Part shown: positions 7,909 through 15,985 of the stretch, piece by piece
How the letters are laid out: each line of letters begins with the position of its first letter
How positions within the stretch are numbered: position 1 is the stretch's first letter
NCBI GenBank assembly: GCA_020052115.1
Contig: JAGVPR010000109.1
Location: forward strand, 1 to 36,995
Origin: Candidatus Eiseniibacteriota bacterium
GTDB lineage: Bacteria > Eisenbacteria > RBG-16-71-46 > JAGVPR01
Reading direction: 5' to 3'
Length of the DNA stretch: 36,995 nucleotides
The notes under the pieces: model-generated
Told to the model about the DNA's origin: nothing
Database searches by the model: none
What the model saw: only the letters and a program-made list of their open reading frames with translations
Program-made: the position numbers and the translations under genes

Positions 7909-9018
7909 TCACCGGGCGCGACCGCGAATAGACGATTTGATCACGCGACCCGGTGCTCGTGGAGGTTCCTCGGCCGCCATGGCTAGGGCCGCCGGCGCGA
8001 GATCTTCGAGCGGCAGCGTTCGCTCCGCGGCCCCGAGGTCAACGGCCGCCTTCGGCATTCCGTAGACGACGCAGCTCGACTCGTCCTGCGCAAGAGTCCG
8101 GCCGCCTGCCTCGCGGATGGCCAGGAGTCCCTCAGCCCCATCTCTGCCCATGCCGGTCATGAGGATGCCTGTCGTGTCTCGAGCGGCCTCGGCGGCGCAG
8201 GAGTGAAACAGCGCATCAACAGACGGTCTGTGCCGGTTGACGGCAGGGCCGTCGTCCAGCCGGACGACGAGCGCGTTGCCCGATCTCGTCAGCCTCATGT
8301 GGCGCCCGCCCGGAGCCAGGAGAACGCTGCCGGTGAGAACCGCGGCCCCGTCTTCGGCCTCGCGCACGCGCACGGTGCAGAGGCCGTCGAGGCGGTCGGC
8401 GAACGCGCGCGTGAAGGTCTCCGGCATGTGCTGCACGGCAACCACCCCGGGGCAGCCGGGAGGGAGCGCCTGCAGGAACGCCCGAATCGCCTGAGGTCCG
8501 CCCGTCGAGGCGCCGAGCGCGATCACGCGTTGCGCAAGGGCCGGTTCCGTCCTCTCGCGCCGCTCGAGCGACGGACTCTCGACCGCCGGCCTCGTCCGGT
8601 GAACGCGGGCGTGGGCCGCTGCCATCACCTTCTCGACCAGGTCCGAGGCGAGCCCGGCTCCCGAGTCGCCCGCCCCGAGACGTGGTTTTGTGACGAAGTC
8701 CACCGCTCCCAATTCGAGCGCGCGAAGTGTGACGGCGCAGCCGGCGGCCGTGTAGGTCGAGACCATCACGACCGGCATCGGCCGGGCCCGCATGAGCTTC
8801 TCCAGGAACGACAGGCCGTCCATCCGCGGCATCACGACGTCGAGGGTCAGGACGTCGGGCCGGAGTCGCCCAATCGCTTCCCACGCGGCGTAGGGATCGG
8901 AGGCGACGCCGACGACATCAATGCGCGAATCTCGACCGAGCAGGCCGCAGATGACGTGGCGGGCGACGGCCGAGTCGTCCACGACAAGCACTCGGACCTT
9001 TTCGCTCGGCGGGGTCAT
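7909..9018 (-). CDS. cheB: Chemotaxis protein-glutamate methylesterase/glutamine deamidase CheB
   Basis: The protein has 369 residues, starting at the ATG that shares one base with the cheD stop (TGATG); a longer in-frame start at 9063 would run into cheD. The REC domain has Asp14/Asp15 and phospho-acceptor Asp60 (TLDVVMPRMDG). A linker (about 120-160) leads to the C-terminal esterase domain with the catalytic triad Ser171 (GASTGG), His197 (AVQHMPE) and Asp293 (TGMGRDGAEG). By family, phosphorylated CheB removes methyl groups from receptor glutamates and deamidates glutamines, resetting receptor sensitivity. It sits with cheR and cheD in one operon, so the cell has both arms of methylation-based adaptation. 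All key residues are present. Confidence 0.97.
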   Translation of the reverse strand: MTPPSEKVRVLVVDDSAVARHVICGLLGRDSRIDVVGVASDPYAAWEAIGRLRPDVLTLDVVMPRMDGLSFLEKLMRARPMPVVMVSTYTAAGCAVTLRALELGAVDFVTKPRLGAGDSGAGLASDLVEKVMAAAHARVHRTRPAVESPSLERRERTEPALAQRVIALGASTGGPQAIRAFLQALPPGCPGVVAVQHMPETFTRAFADRLDGLCTVRVREAEDGAAVLTGSVLLAPGGRHMRLTRSGNALVVRLDDGPAVNRHRPSVDALFHSCAAEAARDTTGILMTGMGRDGAEGLLAIREAGGRTLAQDESSCVVYGMPKAAVDLGAAERTLPLEDLAPAALAMAAEEPPRAPGRVIKSSIRGRAR

Positions 9019-9602
9019 CAGAAGAGCGTGACGTCCCCGAACGAGACGCTTTTCTGATTCCACTGGCGCTCCCGGTGGAGCAGCCGCGCGCGTGTCGTGA
9101 GCCCTACGATCCGGCGCACCCTCGCCCTGCCGCTCGTGGCGTGAAAGCGGACCTCCCGCGGGCTGTACCCGCCGACGTCCTCGCTCAGAACGGGCATCCC
9201 TTCATCGCAGAGGAATTGGCGGGCGAAGTCCACATTCCTCCTCGGGACCGCGAACGCATCGGGGTTGACGCCCACGACGTGACCGCCTCCGAAGACCTTC
9301 GCGACGAGCCGGCTCCGTTCGGCGCCGAGCTTCATGAGCGCTCCGATCAGCTGGTCCATCGCGTGCACACCGTAACGCGTTGCGGTGTCTCCGGGCTGTT
9401 GCGACGCGCCTTCGGGAAGCAGAAAGTGATTCATCCCTCCGATGCATCGCTTGGGGTCGAAGAGGCACACCGCCACGCACGACCCGAGCAGCGTCCTCAC
9501 GACGACGGGATTCGAGGATGCGTAGACCCCTCCGATGAAGAGCACGATCTCGGGGACCTCGGACCGGGGCGCGGCCCGTGTTTCTTCGGGGAGCGCGCTC
9601 AT
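9018..9602 (-). CDS. cheD: Chemoreceptor glutamine deamidase CheD
   Basis: The protein has 194 residues. Its ATG overlaps the cheY stop by four bases (ATGA), which points to translational coupling. Cys42 in LGSCVAVCLFD and His59 in GGMNHFLLP are the catalytic pair of CheD, with the same 17-residue spacing as in Thermotoga CheD. The later motif KVFGGGHV is also typical. By family CheD deamidates receptor glutamines and, in many species, stimulates the CheC phosphatase. No cheC, cheX or cheZ is seen here, so CheY-P dephosphorylation must rely on a gene elsewhere or on auto-dephosphorylation. The C-terminal tail of about 35 residues (HRERQWNQKSV onward) extends past the core domain and is of unknown use. 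Confidence 0.95.
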   Translation of the reverse strand: MSALPEETRAAPRSEVPEIVLFIGGVYASSNPVVVRTLLGSCVAVCLFDPKRCIGGMNHFLLPEGASQQPGDTATRYGVHAMDQLIGALMKLGAERSRLVAKVFGGGHVVGVNPDAFAVPRRNVDFARQFLCDEGMPVLSEDVGGYSPREVRFHATSGRARVRRIVGLTTRARLLHRERQWNQKSVSFGDVTLF

Positions 9603-9976
9603 GCGGCGTCCTTTCTCAGTACTCGGCGTACGACCTCACGCAGCGTGCCTGCCTCGAACGGCTTGACGATCCAGCCAGTGGCTCCGGCGTCACGGCCCTT
9701 CTGTTTCATGTCCGAGCCGCTTTCGGTGGTCAGCACCAGGATCGGCACGAAGCGGTTCTGCTGAGACTGTCGAATCGCGCGGACAAGACTGAGACCGTCC
9801 ATCCTCGGCATGTTGACGTCGGTGATGACCAGGTCGGCAGCGTTCGATTCGAGAACGGTGAGCGCGTCCTGTCCGTCACACGCCTCGAGGACCAGGTGCG
9901 AGTCCTGTTCGAGCGCCTCGCGCACCATCCGGCGCACCGTTCTTGAATCATCGGCGATCACCACTGTGGATGCCAT
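9599..9976 (-). CDS. cheY: CheY-type single-domain response regulator
   Basis: The protein has 125 residues, a stand-alone REC domain with no output domain. Acidic pair Asp9/Asp10, phospho-acceptor Asp53 (VITDVNMPRMDG), Thr83/Thr84 and Lys105 (IVKPF) are all present. The ATG has AGGAGGAG upstream. It lies between cheR and cheD. By family CheA phosphorylates it and CheY-P binds the flagellar motor switch or another output. Its sequence resembles the CheY type common in diverse non-enteric bacteria. Confidence 0.95.
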   Translation of the reverse strand: MASTVVIADDSRTVRRMVREALEQDSHLVLEACDGQDALTVLESNAADLVITDVNMPRMDGLSLVRAIRQSQQNRFVPILVLTTESGSDMKQKGRDAGATGWIVKPFEAGTLREVVRRVLRKDAA

Positions 9977-9999
9977 CGAGTCTCCTCCTGATTGGTCCG

Positions 10000-10914
10000 T
10001 CAGCCCGGCGGGCTCGGCGCCGCGGCATAGATTGCGTCCCCGAGCGAACGGAGCCCGTTCAGGCGTCCGTGGGCGTGCTCCGCGTGCCCGAGGAAGATGA
10101 GACCGCCATCATTGAGTGTCGTGACGAATCTCCGCGTCACTTCCCGCTGAACGCCTCCGTCGAGGTAGATCAGCACGTTCCGGCAGAAGACGGCGTCGAG
10201 CCGGCTCGCGATCGGCCAGTCGTCGAGGAGGTTGATCCGCGTGAACGTGACGAGACGGCGAACCTCCGGTCTTATGAGGAGCAGGCCGCTCTTCGAGCCG
10301 ATGCCTCGAAGGAAGTAGCGCCTGAGAAGGTTGCCCGGCACGCCGGACGCTTGCTCGGCTGTGTACACTCCGGTCGCGGCGCGTTCCAGTACTCCTCTGT
10401 TGATGTCCGAGCCGAGGATTTTCACGTCCCACGACCCGGCGGACGCGCCGAGGGCCTCCAGAACAACGAGCGCGATCGTGAAAGGTTCCTCGCCCGAACT
10501 GCATCCGGCGCTCCAGATCCGCAAGCGCCGCTCCCCGGTCTCGGCCGCAAGGGCTATCCGGCGGGGGAGCCAATCGCGGGCCATGTATTCGAACTGCTCC
10601 GGCGACCGGAAGAACTCCGTCTTCGTGGTTGTGATCGAGTCAATGAGGCGGGCGATCTCCTCGCCACTCCGGTCCCGTTGCGTCAACAGATCGTGGTAGG
10701 CGCGGTACGACCCGAGTCCGAGGCTCTGAAGCCTCTTCCTGAGGCGCACCTTCAAGAGTTCGCGCTTCGCCGGCTTGAGTTCGATGCCGGTCCTGGCGCA
10801 AACGAGATCTCGGAGCAGGGTGAACTCCTCGTGACCCAGGTGGATCTCGTTCTGGGCCGGAAGCGGGGCCGCGCTTTCAAGTGCCGGCCACGCCGCACGC
10901 TTCGCCGTTATCAC
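10000..10914 (-). CDS. cheR: Chemotaxis protein methyltransferase CheR, pentapeptide-binding type
   Basis: The protein has 304 residues from a GTG at 10914. This start is chosen because GTGA overlaps the cheW stop and GGAGAGG lies just upstream; the in-frame ATG at 10977 would lie 63 bases inside cheW. The N-terminal helical domain spans about 25-95, and the TKTEFFR motif is at 97-103. The SAM-binding site IWSAGCSSGEEP is at 133-144, followed by GSDIN (168-172) and CRNVLIYL (244-251). By family it transfers methyl groups from S-adenosylmethionine to receptor glutamates. The beta-subdomain loop RGIGSKSG (203-210) aligns with the glycine-containing loop of enteric CheR that binds the receptor C-terminal pentapeptide, and the operon's receptor has a matching tail. 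Confidence 0.96.
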   Translation of the reverse strand: MITAKRAAWPALESAAPLPAQNEIHLGHEEFTLLRDLVCARTGIELKPAKRELLKVRLRKRLQSLGLGSYRAYHDLLTQRDRSGEEIARLIDSITTTKTEFFRSPEQFEYMARDWLPRRIALAAETGERRLRIWSAGCSSGEEPFTIALVVLEALGASAGSWDVKILGSDINRGVLERAATGVYTAEQASGVPGNLLRRYFLRGIGSKSGLLLIRPEVRRLVTFTRINLLDDWPIASRLDAVFCRNVLIYLDGGVQREVTRRFVTTLNDGGLIFLGHAEHAHGRLNGLRSLGDAIYAAAPSPPG

Positions 10915-11399
10915 GCTGCCTCTCCGGCGGCGGTCACTTCCTCGGAGAGGATTCTCTCGACGTCGAGGATGAGACACAGCTTATCGGCCGTGTGTACAAC
11001 GCCGCGAATGAACGGCACGGAGTTGCTGCCGAGGTCCGGCGGAGGCTGAAGCTCCGAGTCCGTGAACGTCAGCACGTCCGAGACCGAGTCCACGGCCAGC
11101 CCGACGGCGGCTGTCTGCGGGCGGACGACGATCGTCACGGCGAGCGGAGCTTCCCCGACCGCCGAGCCGCCGAGCCTGAGGCCCAGATCGAGCACCGGGA
11201 TCACGGCTCCGCGAAGGTTCATCACGCCTTTGACGTAGGCCGGCGTGTTCGGGACGGCGGTGATCGGAGCCTGGCCGCGAATCTCCTGGACCGACAGGAT
11301 GTCGAGCCCGTACTCCGCGTCTCCGAGCCTGAACGTCAGGACCTGAGTGCCCCGGCGTTCCTCGCGCGCGTCGCTTCGTTGATCAAGCTGTCGGGTCAT
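10911..11399 (-). CDS. cheW: Chemotaxis coupling protein CheW
   Basis: The protein has 162 residues and is a single CheW domain (about 18-158). Typical motifs are LTFRLGDAEYGLDILSVQEI, VMNLRGAVIPVLDL and FIRGVVHTADKLCLILDVE. GGAGGG precedes the ATG. It starts nine bases after the MCP stop and its own stop overlaps the cheR GTG. By family it bridges receptor tips and the CheA P5 domain in the array under the inner membrane. Confidence 0.96.
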   Translation of the reverse strand: MTRQLDQRSDAREERRGTQVLTFRLGDAEYGLDILSVQEIRGQAPITAVPNTPAYVKGVMNLRGAVIPVLDLGLRLGGSAVGEAPLAVTIVVRPQTAAVGLAVDSVSDVLTFTDSELQPPPDLGSNSVPFIRGVVHTADKLCLILDVERILSEEVTAAGEAA

Positions 11400-11408
11400 G
11401 CCGCCCTC

Positions 11409-13148
11409 CTAGAATTCGACGAATCCATCGGCTTCATCCGATTGCGGCATGGTCCCGCCTGTTGCCGAACGGCGCAGTCCGGTTCTCGGCCTCGCGGCGG
11501 ACGGTGGGGAGATCGGAAACACGGCGGCCTGAAGGCGCCTGGGACGCTCGAATCCCCGGCTCGGAGGCGCGGTCGTGGAGACACGGGCCGCATCGCCGTC
11601 GTCCAGCTTGAACCGGCGGACGAGCGTCAGGAGTTCCTCGGCCTGCGACGAGAGCGCCTCGGAAGTCGAGCTCAGCTCCTCCGATTGAGCCGCGTTCGAC
11701 TGGAGCACCTGGTCCATCTGCGCCACGGTGATATTGAGCTGCTCGATGCCCGCAGACTGCTGCTGCGCCGCGGTCGCGATGCCGGACATGATCTCCGTCA
11801 CCTGCTTCACCGAGGTGATGATCTCGGCGAGAGTCCGGCCCGATTCGTTGACCAGATCGGACCCTGCGTCAACCTTGGCCACCGAGTCGCGGATGAGACC
11901 CTTGATCTCCTTGGCAGCCGTCGCGCTCCTCTGCGCCAGATTGCGGACCTCTGTCGCGACGACCGCGAACCCGCGGCCCTGTTCGCCGGCGCGGGCCGCC
12001 TCGACAGCCGCGTTCAGCGCCAAGAGATTGGTCTGGAATGCGATCTCGTCGATCGTCGTGATGATCTCCGCGATCTTCTTCGACGCCTCGTTGATCTCCG
12101 ACATCGAGCCGACCGCCGCGGCGACCACGCCGCCGCCCTTCTCGGCAACCGTGCGGGAGTCCATGGCAAGCCGGTTCGCTTCTCGCGCATTCTCCGCGCT
12201 CTGCTTGACCGCGCTCGTGATCTGCTGCAGGGCGGCGGCCGTCTCTTCCAGAGAGGCGGATTGCTCCTGGGCTCCGCTCGAAAGCTGCTGCGCCGAAGCG
12301 GTCAACTGCTGCGCCGCCGCGGCTCCGTGCCCGGCGGCGGCGCGAACGTCGCCGAGTGTCGTCCGCATCGCGTTCAGTGAGCGATCCAGCGATCCCGCCA
12401 TCTCCCCGATCTCATCGGAGGAGGCGTAATCCAGCCGGGAGGTGAGGTCGCCGGCCCCGACGGATTCGAGCACTCGCGACGCCCTCGAGAGAGGGCCGGA
12501 AATGCTGCGCGCGATTCCCAATCCGAAGGCGACGGCGACTGCCACAGTCAGCACCATGAGAGCCAACGCGAGGCGGCGCGCGTACCCGTACTCCGATCGT
12601 CCGTGTTCGGCCCGTTCGTCGGCCGACTGGATCTGCATCGCGAGCAGTTGGTCCGGCGGACCGCTCGTCTCCTCGAATGCCGACTTGACGGTTCCAAGCG
12701 ACGCGGCCCAGGCCAGCTCTTCCTGGCCCTTGCTGCTCGGGGAAAGCGCCTGGGAATCGCGTGCCTGCTTGTAGCGCTCCCAGGAACGGTCGAACGATTC
12801 GAGCAGCCTGCGCTCTTCGGGGGACAGGCTGGCGCCTTCGATCGCCGTCATTGCGCCTTCGATCGAGACGTCCAGCCTGGCGATTTCCGTCTCGCATTCC
12901 CGCTTGATTTGGGGATCCGCCGCCAGCACGTGCTCGACCTCCAGGGCACGGGCGAGGTGCGTGTCCTCCTGGATGGTCGCCAGCTTCTCCAGGAGCAGGA
13001 CATCATGACCGGTCGTCAGCTCCAGGTTCTCCTGAATGCCTCCCATGAGGACCAGTGTGACGATCCCGAGCGCAACCGTGAGGGTCGCTGCGAGGCCGTT
13101 GGCGATCATCAGCTTCGTAAAGGTCCTTCTGTTTCGAAACCAGCTCAT
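11409..13148 (-). CDS. Methyl-accepting chemotaxis protein with periplasmic four-helix sensor
   Basis: The protein has 579 residues. TM1 is about 12-35, a periplasmic helical ligand domain (4HB_MCP type) about 36-188, TM2 about 190-211, HAMP about 212-265, and the long signalling coiled coil about 270-510. The conserved hairpin tip (AFQTNLLALNAAVEAARAGE) lies near residues 370-390 and contacts CheW and CheA. A flexible, Pro/Ser/Arg-rich linker of about 65 residues ends in GFVEF, which fits the x-aromatic-x-x-aromatic tether that recruits CheR or CheB. Its ATG overlaps the cheA stop by four bases. The ligand cannot be told from sequence. It is the only receptor in the window and is probably the cognate one for this operon. 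Confidence 0.96.
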   Translation of the reverse strand: MSWFRNRRTFTKLMIANGLAATLTVALGIVTLVLMGGIQENLELTTGHDVLLLEKLATIQEDTHLARALEVEHVLAADPQIKRECETEIARLDVSIEGAMTAIEGASLSPEERRLLESFDRSWERYKQARDSQALSPSSKGQEELAWAASLGTVKSAFEETSGPPDQLLAMQIQSADERAEHGRSEYGYARRLALALMVLTVAVAVAFGLGIARSISGPLSRASRVLESVGAGDLTSRLDYASSDEIGEMAGSLDRSLNAMRTTLGDVRAAAGHGAAAAQQLTASAQQLSSGAQEQSASLEETAAALQQITSAVKQSAENAREANRLAMDSRTVAEKGGGVVAAAVGSMSEINEASKKIAEIITTIDEIAFQTNLLALNAAVEAARAGEQGRGFAVVATEVRNLAQRSATAAKEIKGLIRDSVAKVDAGSDLVNESGRTLAEIITSVKQVTEIMSGIATAAQQQSAGIEQLNITVAQMDQVLQSNAAQSEELSSTSEALSSQAEELLTLVRRFKLDDGDAARVSTTAPPSRGFERPRRLQAAVFPISPPSAARPRTGLRRSATGGTMPQSDEADGFVEF

Positions 13149-15211
13149 GTTCGACCCTCCGTTCCTGTCGCGCTCTCTGCCGAAAAGGCGGCTGCCGCCG
13201 CGGGGATTGCGGCCGCTCGTGCGCGGCCGCGAAGCTGCCGGTCGCCGGAATCCCCCCGCGATCTCCGGGCGAGCGCCAGCAGACCCGCGACGTCCAGGAT
13301 CATCGCGACGCGACCATCTCCCAGAATCGTCGCGCCCGAAATCCCGTCGCTGCGTGTGAAGTGGGTGTTGAGACTCTTGATGACAACCTGCTGCTGAGAG
13401 GAGAGTTCATCCACGAGGACGGCCGCTGAGAAGCCGTCCTGGGTGACGACCACCGCGATCTTCTCCGTGGCGTCGGCTCGATCGGTGTCGTGACCGAGGA
13501 GATCGGCGAGTCGCACCAGGGGAAGCGCTTTGCCGCGAACCAGGATGGCCTCGGCTCCTCGCGGCATCTGCGAGATGGAGCCTGCGCCCGGACGCACGGA
13601 CTCGGCGATGGCGGTCAGCGGGAGAACGTATGTCCGGCCGGCCGCCTTGAGGCACTGGCCCTCGATGATGGCCAGCGTGAGCGGAAGCGACACGAGGAAT
13701 CGGGTGCCTTGCCCGCATTGGCTCTCCACGGCGATCCGACCGCCGGCGCTTTCGAGCTTCTTGCGCACGACGTCCATGCCGACGCCGCGTCCCGAGATCT
13801 GCGTCACCTTCTCCGCCGTCGAGAGCCCGGGGTGGAAGATGAGGTCGCGGATCTCCTCGTCCGAGGGGGTCTCTCCGGGCGCGGTCACTCCGAGATCCGC
13901 CGCCTTCGCGAGAATCGCGTCCAGGTCCAGCCCGCGGCCGTCGTCGGAAACCTCGATGAGCAATTGGCCCGCCGACTGCCTGGCCGCGATGCGAACGACG
14001 CCGGCGGGGTTCTTGCCCGCGGCCTGACGGGTCGCGGGGTCTTCGATGCCGTGATCAATGGCGTTGCGTACAAGGTGGTTGAGCGGATCCGCGAGGAGAT
14101 CCATCACCGCCTTGTCAATCTCCGTATCCTCCCCGTCGGTCTCCAGACGGATCTGCTTGCTCTGCTCGGCGGCCACGTCGCGCACGAGCCGGGGAAAGCG
14201 GCCGAGCAGCGAGCGCAGAGGGACCGTGCGCACCGCCATCATCCGCTCGTGCAGCTCTCGCGCTTGCCGGTCCATGCGGGCCACGGACTCCTCAAGAGAG
14301 GGGAGATCCTCCGGAGCGAAATGGCCGACCGTTCGGACGATCATTGATTGCGTGATCACCAGCTCGCCGACGAGGTCAATGAGCCGATCCACCTTGTCGG
14401 TGCCCACGCGGAGGCTCGAACCTTCGACGGACGGCGGTGCGCTTCCTCGCGCCCGGGTCTCGCGGTCCATGGTCTCCGGACCATCATCGGATGCTGCTCG
14501 TATCGAAATCGCTGCGGGATCGCCCACGAATTCGAAACGCTCTGCAATCGCCTCGACTGTCGCGTTCGTTTCGAGCCGGATGTCCCATCCCAGGTAGCAT
14601 TCCTCGGGCGACATCTGTTCGAGTTCCGGAAGGTCGCTCATGTCGGGGGACACCCGGACCAGCGTGCCGATCCGTTCGAGCTGCATGATGAGGTGGATCG
14701 GATCGAGCCCTCGGCGCAGCAAGTCGCGCGGGGGCCGGAATCGGATGTCGTAGGTCGTCTTCGGCTCGGAAGGGGGGGCGAGGGACGTGGTCGTCCGCGG
14801 CGGTTCGATTTCGGTGTCGCAGCCCGCGGCGACGTCCCGCAACGCGGCCTGCAGGGATTCGCGGACGTGCTCGTCCTCGGCGGAACACGATTCGTTCCGG
14901 CGCGACTCCTCCAGCATCCGCCGCAGAGTATCCGTGGACGTCAGCAGGAGCTCGACGACTCGCGGCGTTGACTGAACGTTCTCCGAGCGAAGTCCATTGA
15001 GCAATTCTTCCACGGCGTGCGCGAAGTGGGCCATTTGGTCGAGCCCCACCATTGCGCTGCTCCCCTTGAGGGAATGCGCGCAGCGGAAGATCGCATGGAT
15101 GGTGTCGGAATCCGCGGCCCCGGATTCCAGGCGCAGAACGCCCGATTCCAATTCCGCGAGCAACTCCGATGCTTCCTCGAGGAAGATTTCTCTCAGGGAT
15201 TCTTGGGTCAT
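13145..15211 (-). CDS. cheA: Chemotaxis histidine kinase CheA
   Basis: The protein has 688 residues and starts at an ATG preceded by GAGGAG. P1 Hpt domain: residues 1-110 with phosphorylated His46 (CAHSLKGSS). A P2-like CheY/CheB-docking region spans about 150-240 (YDIRFRPPRDLLRRG). P3 dimerisation: about 265-330 (DKVDRLIDLVGELVI). P4 kinase: N box HLVRNAIDHGIEDP, G1 DDGRGLD and G2 GRGVGMDVV. P5 CheW-like domain: about 510-645. A low-complexity Arg/Ala-rich tail follows. By family it phosphorylates CheY and CheB in response to receptor state. It is the first gene of the operon, 3' of the sigma-28-like promoter. All catalytic motifs are intact. Confidence 0.97.
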   Translation of the reverse strand: MTQESLREIFLEEASELLAELESGVLRLESGAADSDTIHAIFRCAHSLKGSSAMVGLDQMAHFAHAVEELLNGLRSENVQSTPRVVELLLTSTDTLRRMLEESRRNESCSAEDEHVRESLQAALRDVAAGCDTEIEPPRTTTSLAPPSEPKTTYDIRFRPPRDLLRRGLDPIHLIMQLERIGTLVRVSPDMSDLPELEQMSPEECYLGWDIRLETNATVEAIAERFEFVGDPAAISIRAASDDGPETMDRETRARGSAPPSVEGSSLRVGTDKVDRLIDLVGELVITQSMIVRTVGHFAPEDLPSLEESVARMDRQARELHERMMAVRTVPLRSLLGRFPRLVRDVAAEQSKQIRLETDGEDTEIDKAVMDLLADPLNHLVRNAIDHGIEDPATRQAAGKNPAGVVRIAARQSAGQLLIEVSDDGRGLDLDAILAKAADLGVTAPGETPSDEEIRDLIFHPGLSTAEKVTQISGRGVGMDVVRKKLESAGGRIAVESQCGQGTRFLVSLPLTLAIIEGQCLKAAGRTYVLPLTAIAESVRPGAGSISQMPRGAEAILVRGKALPLVRLADLLGHDTDRADATEKIAVVVTQDGFSAAVLVDELSSQQQVVIKSLNTHFTRSDGISGATILGDGRVAMILDVAGLLALARRSRGDSGDRQLRGRARAAAIPAAAAAFSAESATGTEGRT

Positions 15212-15255
15212 TTGGCTCCTCGGATTCTTTCTTCTTCTTTCTTCTTAGGTTCTTC

Positions 15256-15282
15256 TTATCGGCCGGGAACGCGGTGCCTTGA
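15256..15282 (-). promoter_or_regulatory. Predicted sigma-28 (FliA) promoter of the che operon
   Basis: Reading the minus strand, TCAA (15282-15279), 15 bases, then GCCGATAA (15263-15256) gives a perfect flagellar -10 box and a three-of-four -35 core at the correct spacing. Transcription would start near 15248, about 37 bases before the cheA ATG. The leader that follows is strikingly purine rich (repeated AAGAAG). This predicts that the operon is controlled with late flagellar genes. Confidence 0.6.
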
Positions 15283-15568
15283 GCCCGACGAACCCCGACG
15301 AGAATCGGAGTCGCCGGATCGTCGAGGGGGGGGGCCACGGGGGCCTGCGGGCGTCCGCGCCTGCGGGCCTCGTTGGGGCCGTACGCGGGGCTCGTCGGTC
15401 CAGACGGTGGGTGTGTTCCCTGGTGCATCGGGGAGCCAGGCTGTGCTAGTCTCCGGAGCGGTGTTGACGACGCGCGCCGGGGACGAAACGGGGGAGGGAG
15501 CGATCGCCTGCGACTCTGGGCGCGCTAAGTCCAGAACTCGTTTAGTCGCAACGGACTGCGGCTATCGC
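15283..15568. other. Non-coding gap between the che promoter and the tRNA cluster
   Basis: This is GC-rich sequence with runs of G (around 15325-15345) and no supported reading frame. The tRNA promoter should lie here, but no -10/-35 pair with good spacing was found. I see nothing else in it. Confidence 0.5.
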
Positions 15569-15654
15569 GGAGGGATGGCCGAGTGGTCTAAGGCGGCGGT
15601 CTTGAAAACCGTTGACCGAAAGGTCCGTGGGTTCGAATCCTACTCCCTCCGCCA
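15569..15654 (+). tRNA. tRNA-Ser (anticodon TGA)
   Basis: The acceptor stem GGAGGGA (15569-15575) pairs with TCCCTCC (15644-15650), followed by discriminator G and an encoded CCA. The anticodon loop CTTGAAA reads TGA. A long variable arm (TGACCGAAAGGTCC) and the D-arm GGCCGAGTGG are diagnostic of class II serine tRNA. The T-loop is TTCGAAT. It decodes UCA and, by wobble, other UCN codons. Confidence 0.97.
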
Positions 15655-15729
15655 GCGCGGAACCGGCTTACAATCAGTCTGGAGATCAGGGGAACCGGCC
15701 GAGGCGTTCGGCTTCCGTACCCCTTTCAC

Positions 15730-15823
15730 GGAGAGGTGGCCGAGAGGCTGAAGGCAGCCGCCTGCTAAGCGGTTGTGGGGGATAATAACTCCACCGGAGG
15801 TTCGAATCCTCTCCTCTCCGCCA
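15730..15823 (+). tRNA. tRNA-Ser (anticodon GCT)
   Basis: The acceptor stem GGAGAGG (15730-15736) pairs with CCTCTCC (15813-15819), then G and an encoded CCA. The anticodon stem CCGC/GCGG encloses a loop with GCT. The long variable arm and GGCCGAGAGG D-arm confirm serine. It reads AGC and AGU codons. It lies 75 bases after the first tRNA and is probably co-transcribed. Confidence 0.97.
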
Positions 15824-15831
15824 GTTTCAGT

Positions 15832-15908
15832 GCGCCCATAGCTCAACTGGATAGAGCGTCTGGCTACGGACCAGAAGGTTGGGGGTTCGACTCCTCCTGG
15901 GCGTACCA
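15832..15908 (+). tRNA. tRNA-Arg (anticodon ACG)
   Basis: The acceptor GCGCCCA (15832-15838) pairs with TGGGCGT (15898-15904, one G-T pair), followed by A and an encoded CCA. The anticodon loop CTACGGA reads ACG, normally edited to ICG by TadA to decode CGU, CGC and CGA. It starts eight bases after the second tRNA-Ser, so the two clearly share a transcript. Confidence 0.97.
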
Positions 15909-15956
15909 CAACAACGGGACGTCCGGCACATGCCGGGCGGCCCGATCTGCTGTGCG

Positions 15957-15980
15957 CGGCGGATCGCAACGCGACCGCCG
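15957..15980. terminator. Hairpin between tRNA-Arg and dedA, possible shared terminator
   Basis: CGGCGG (15957-15962) pairs with CCGCCG (15975-15980), and an inner ATCGC-type stem extends it with one bulged base. On the plus strand it is followed by a T-rich stretch (TTGAATCAGTTCTTCTT). It lies between convergent transcription units, where a bidirectional terminator is expected. Confidence 0.4.
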
Positions 15981-15985
15981 TTGAA

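Noticed and set aside
10881..12380. 499-residue open frame on the plus strand
   Set aside because: It is antisense to cheW and the receptor gene and shows no recognisable domain.
15464..15469. TTGACG as a -35 box for the tRNA cluster
   Set aside because: No -10-like hexamer occurs at 16-18 bases downstream.
15669..15674. TACAAT as a -10 box between the two tRNA-Ser genes
   Set aside because: No -35 element at the right distance; that position falls within the acceptor end of the first tRNA.
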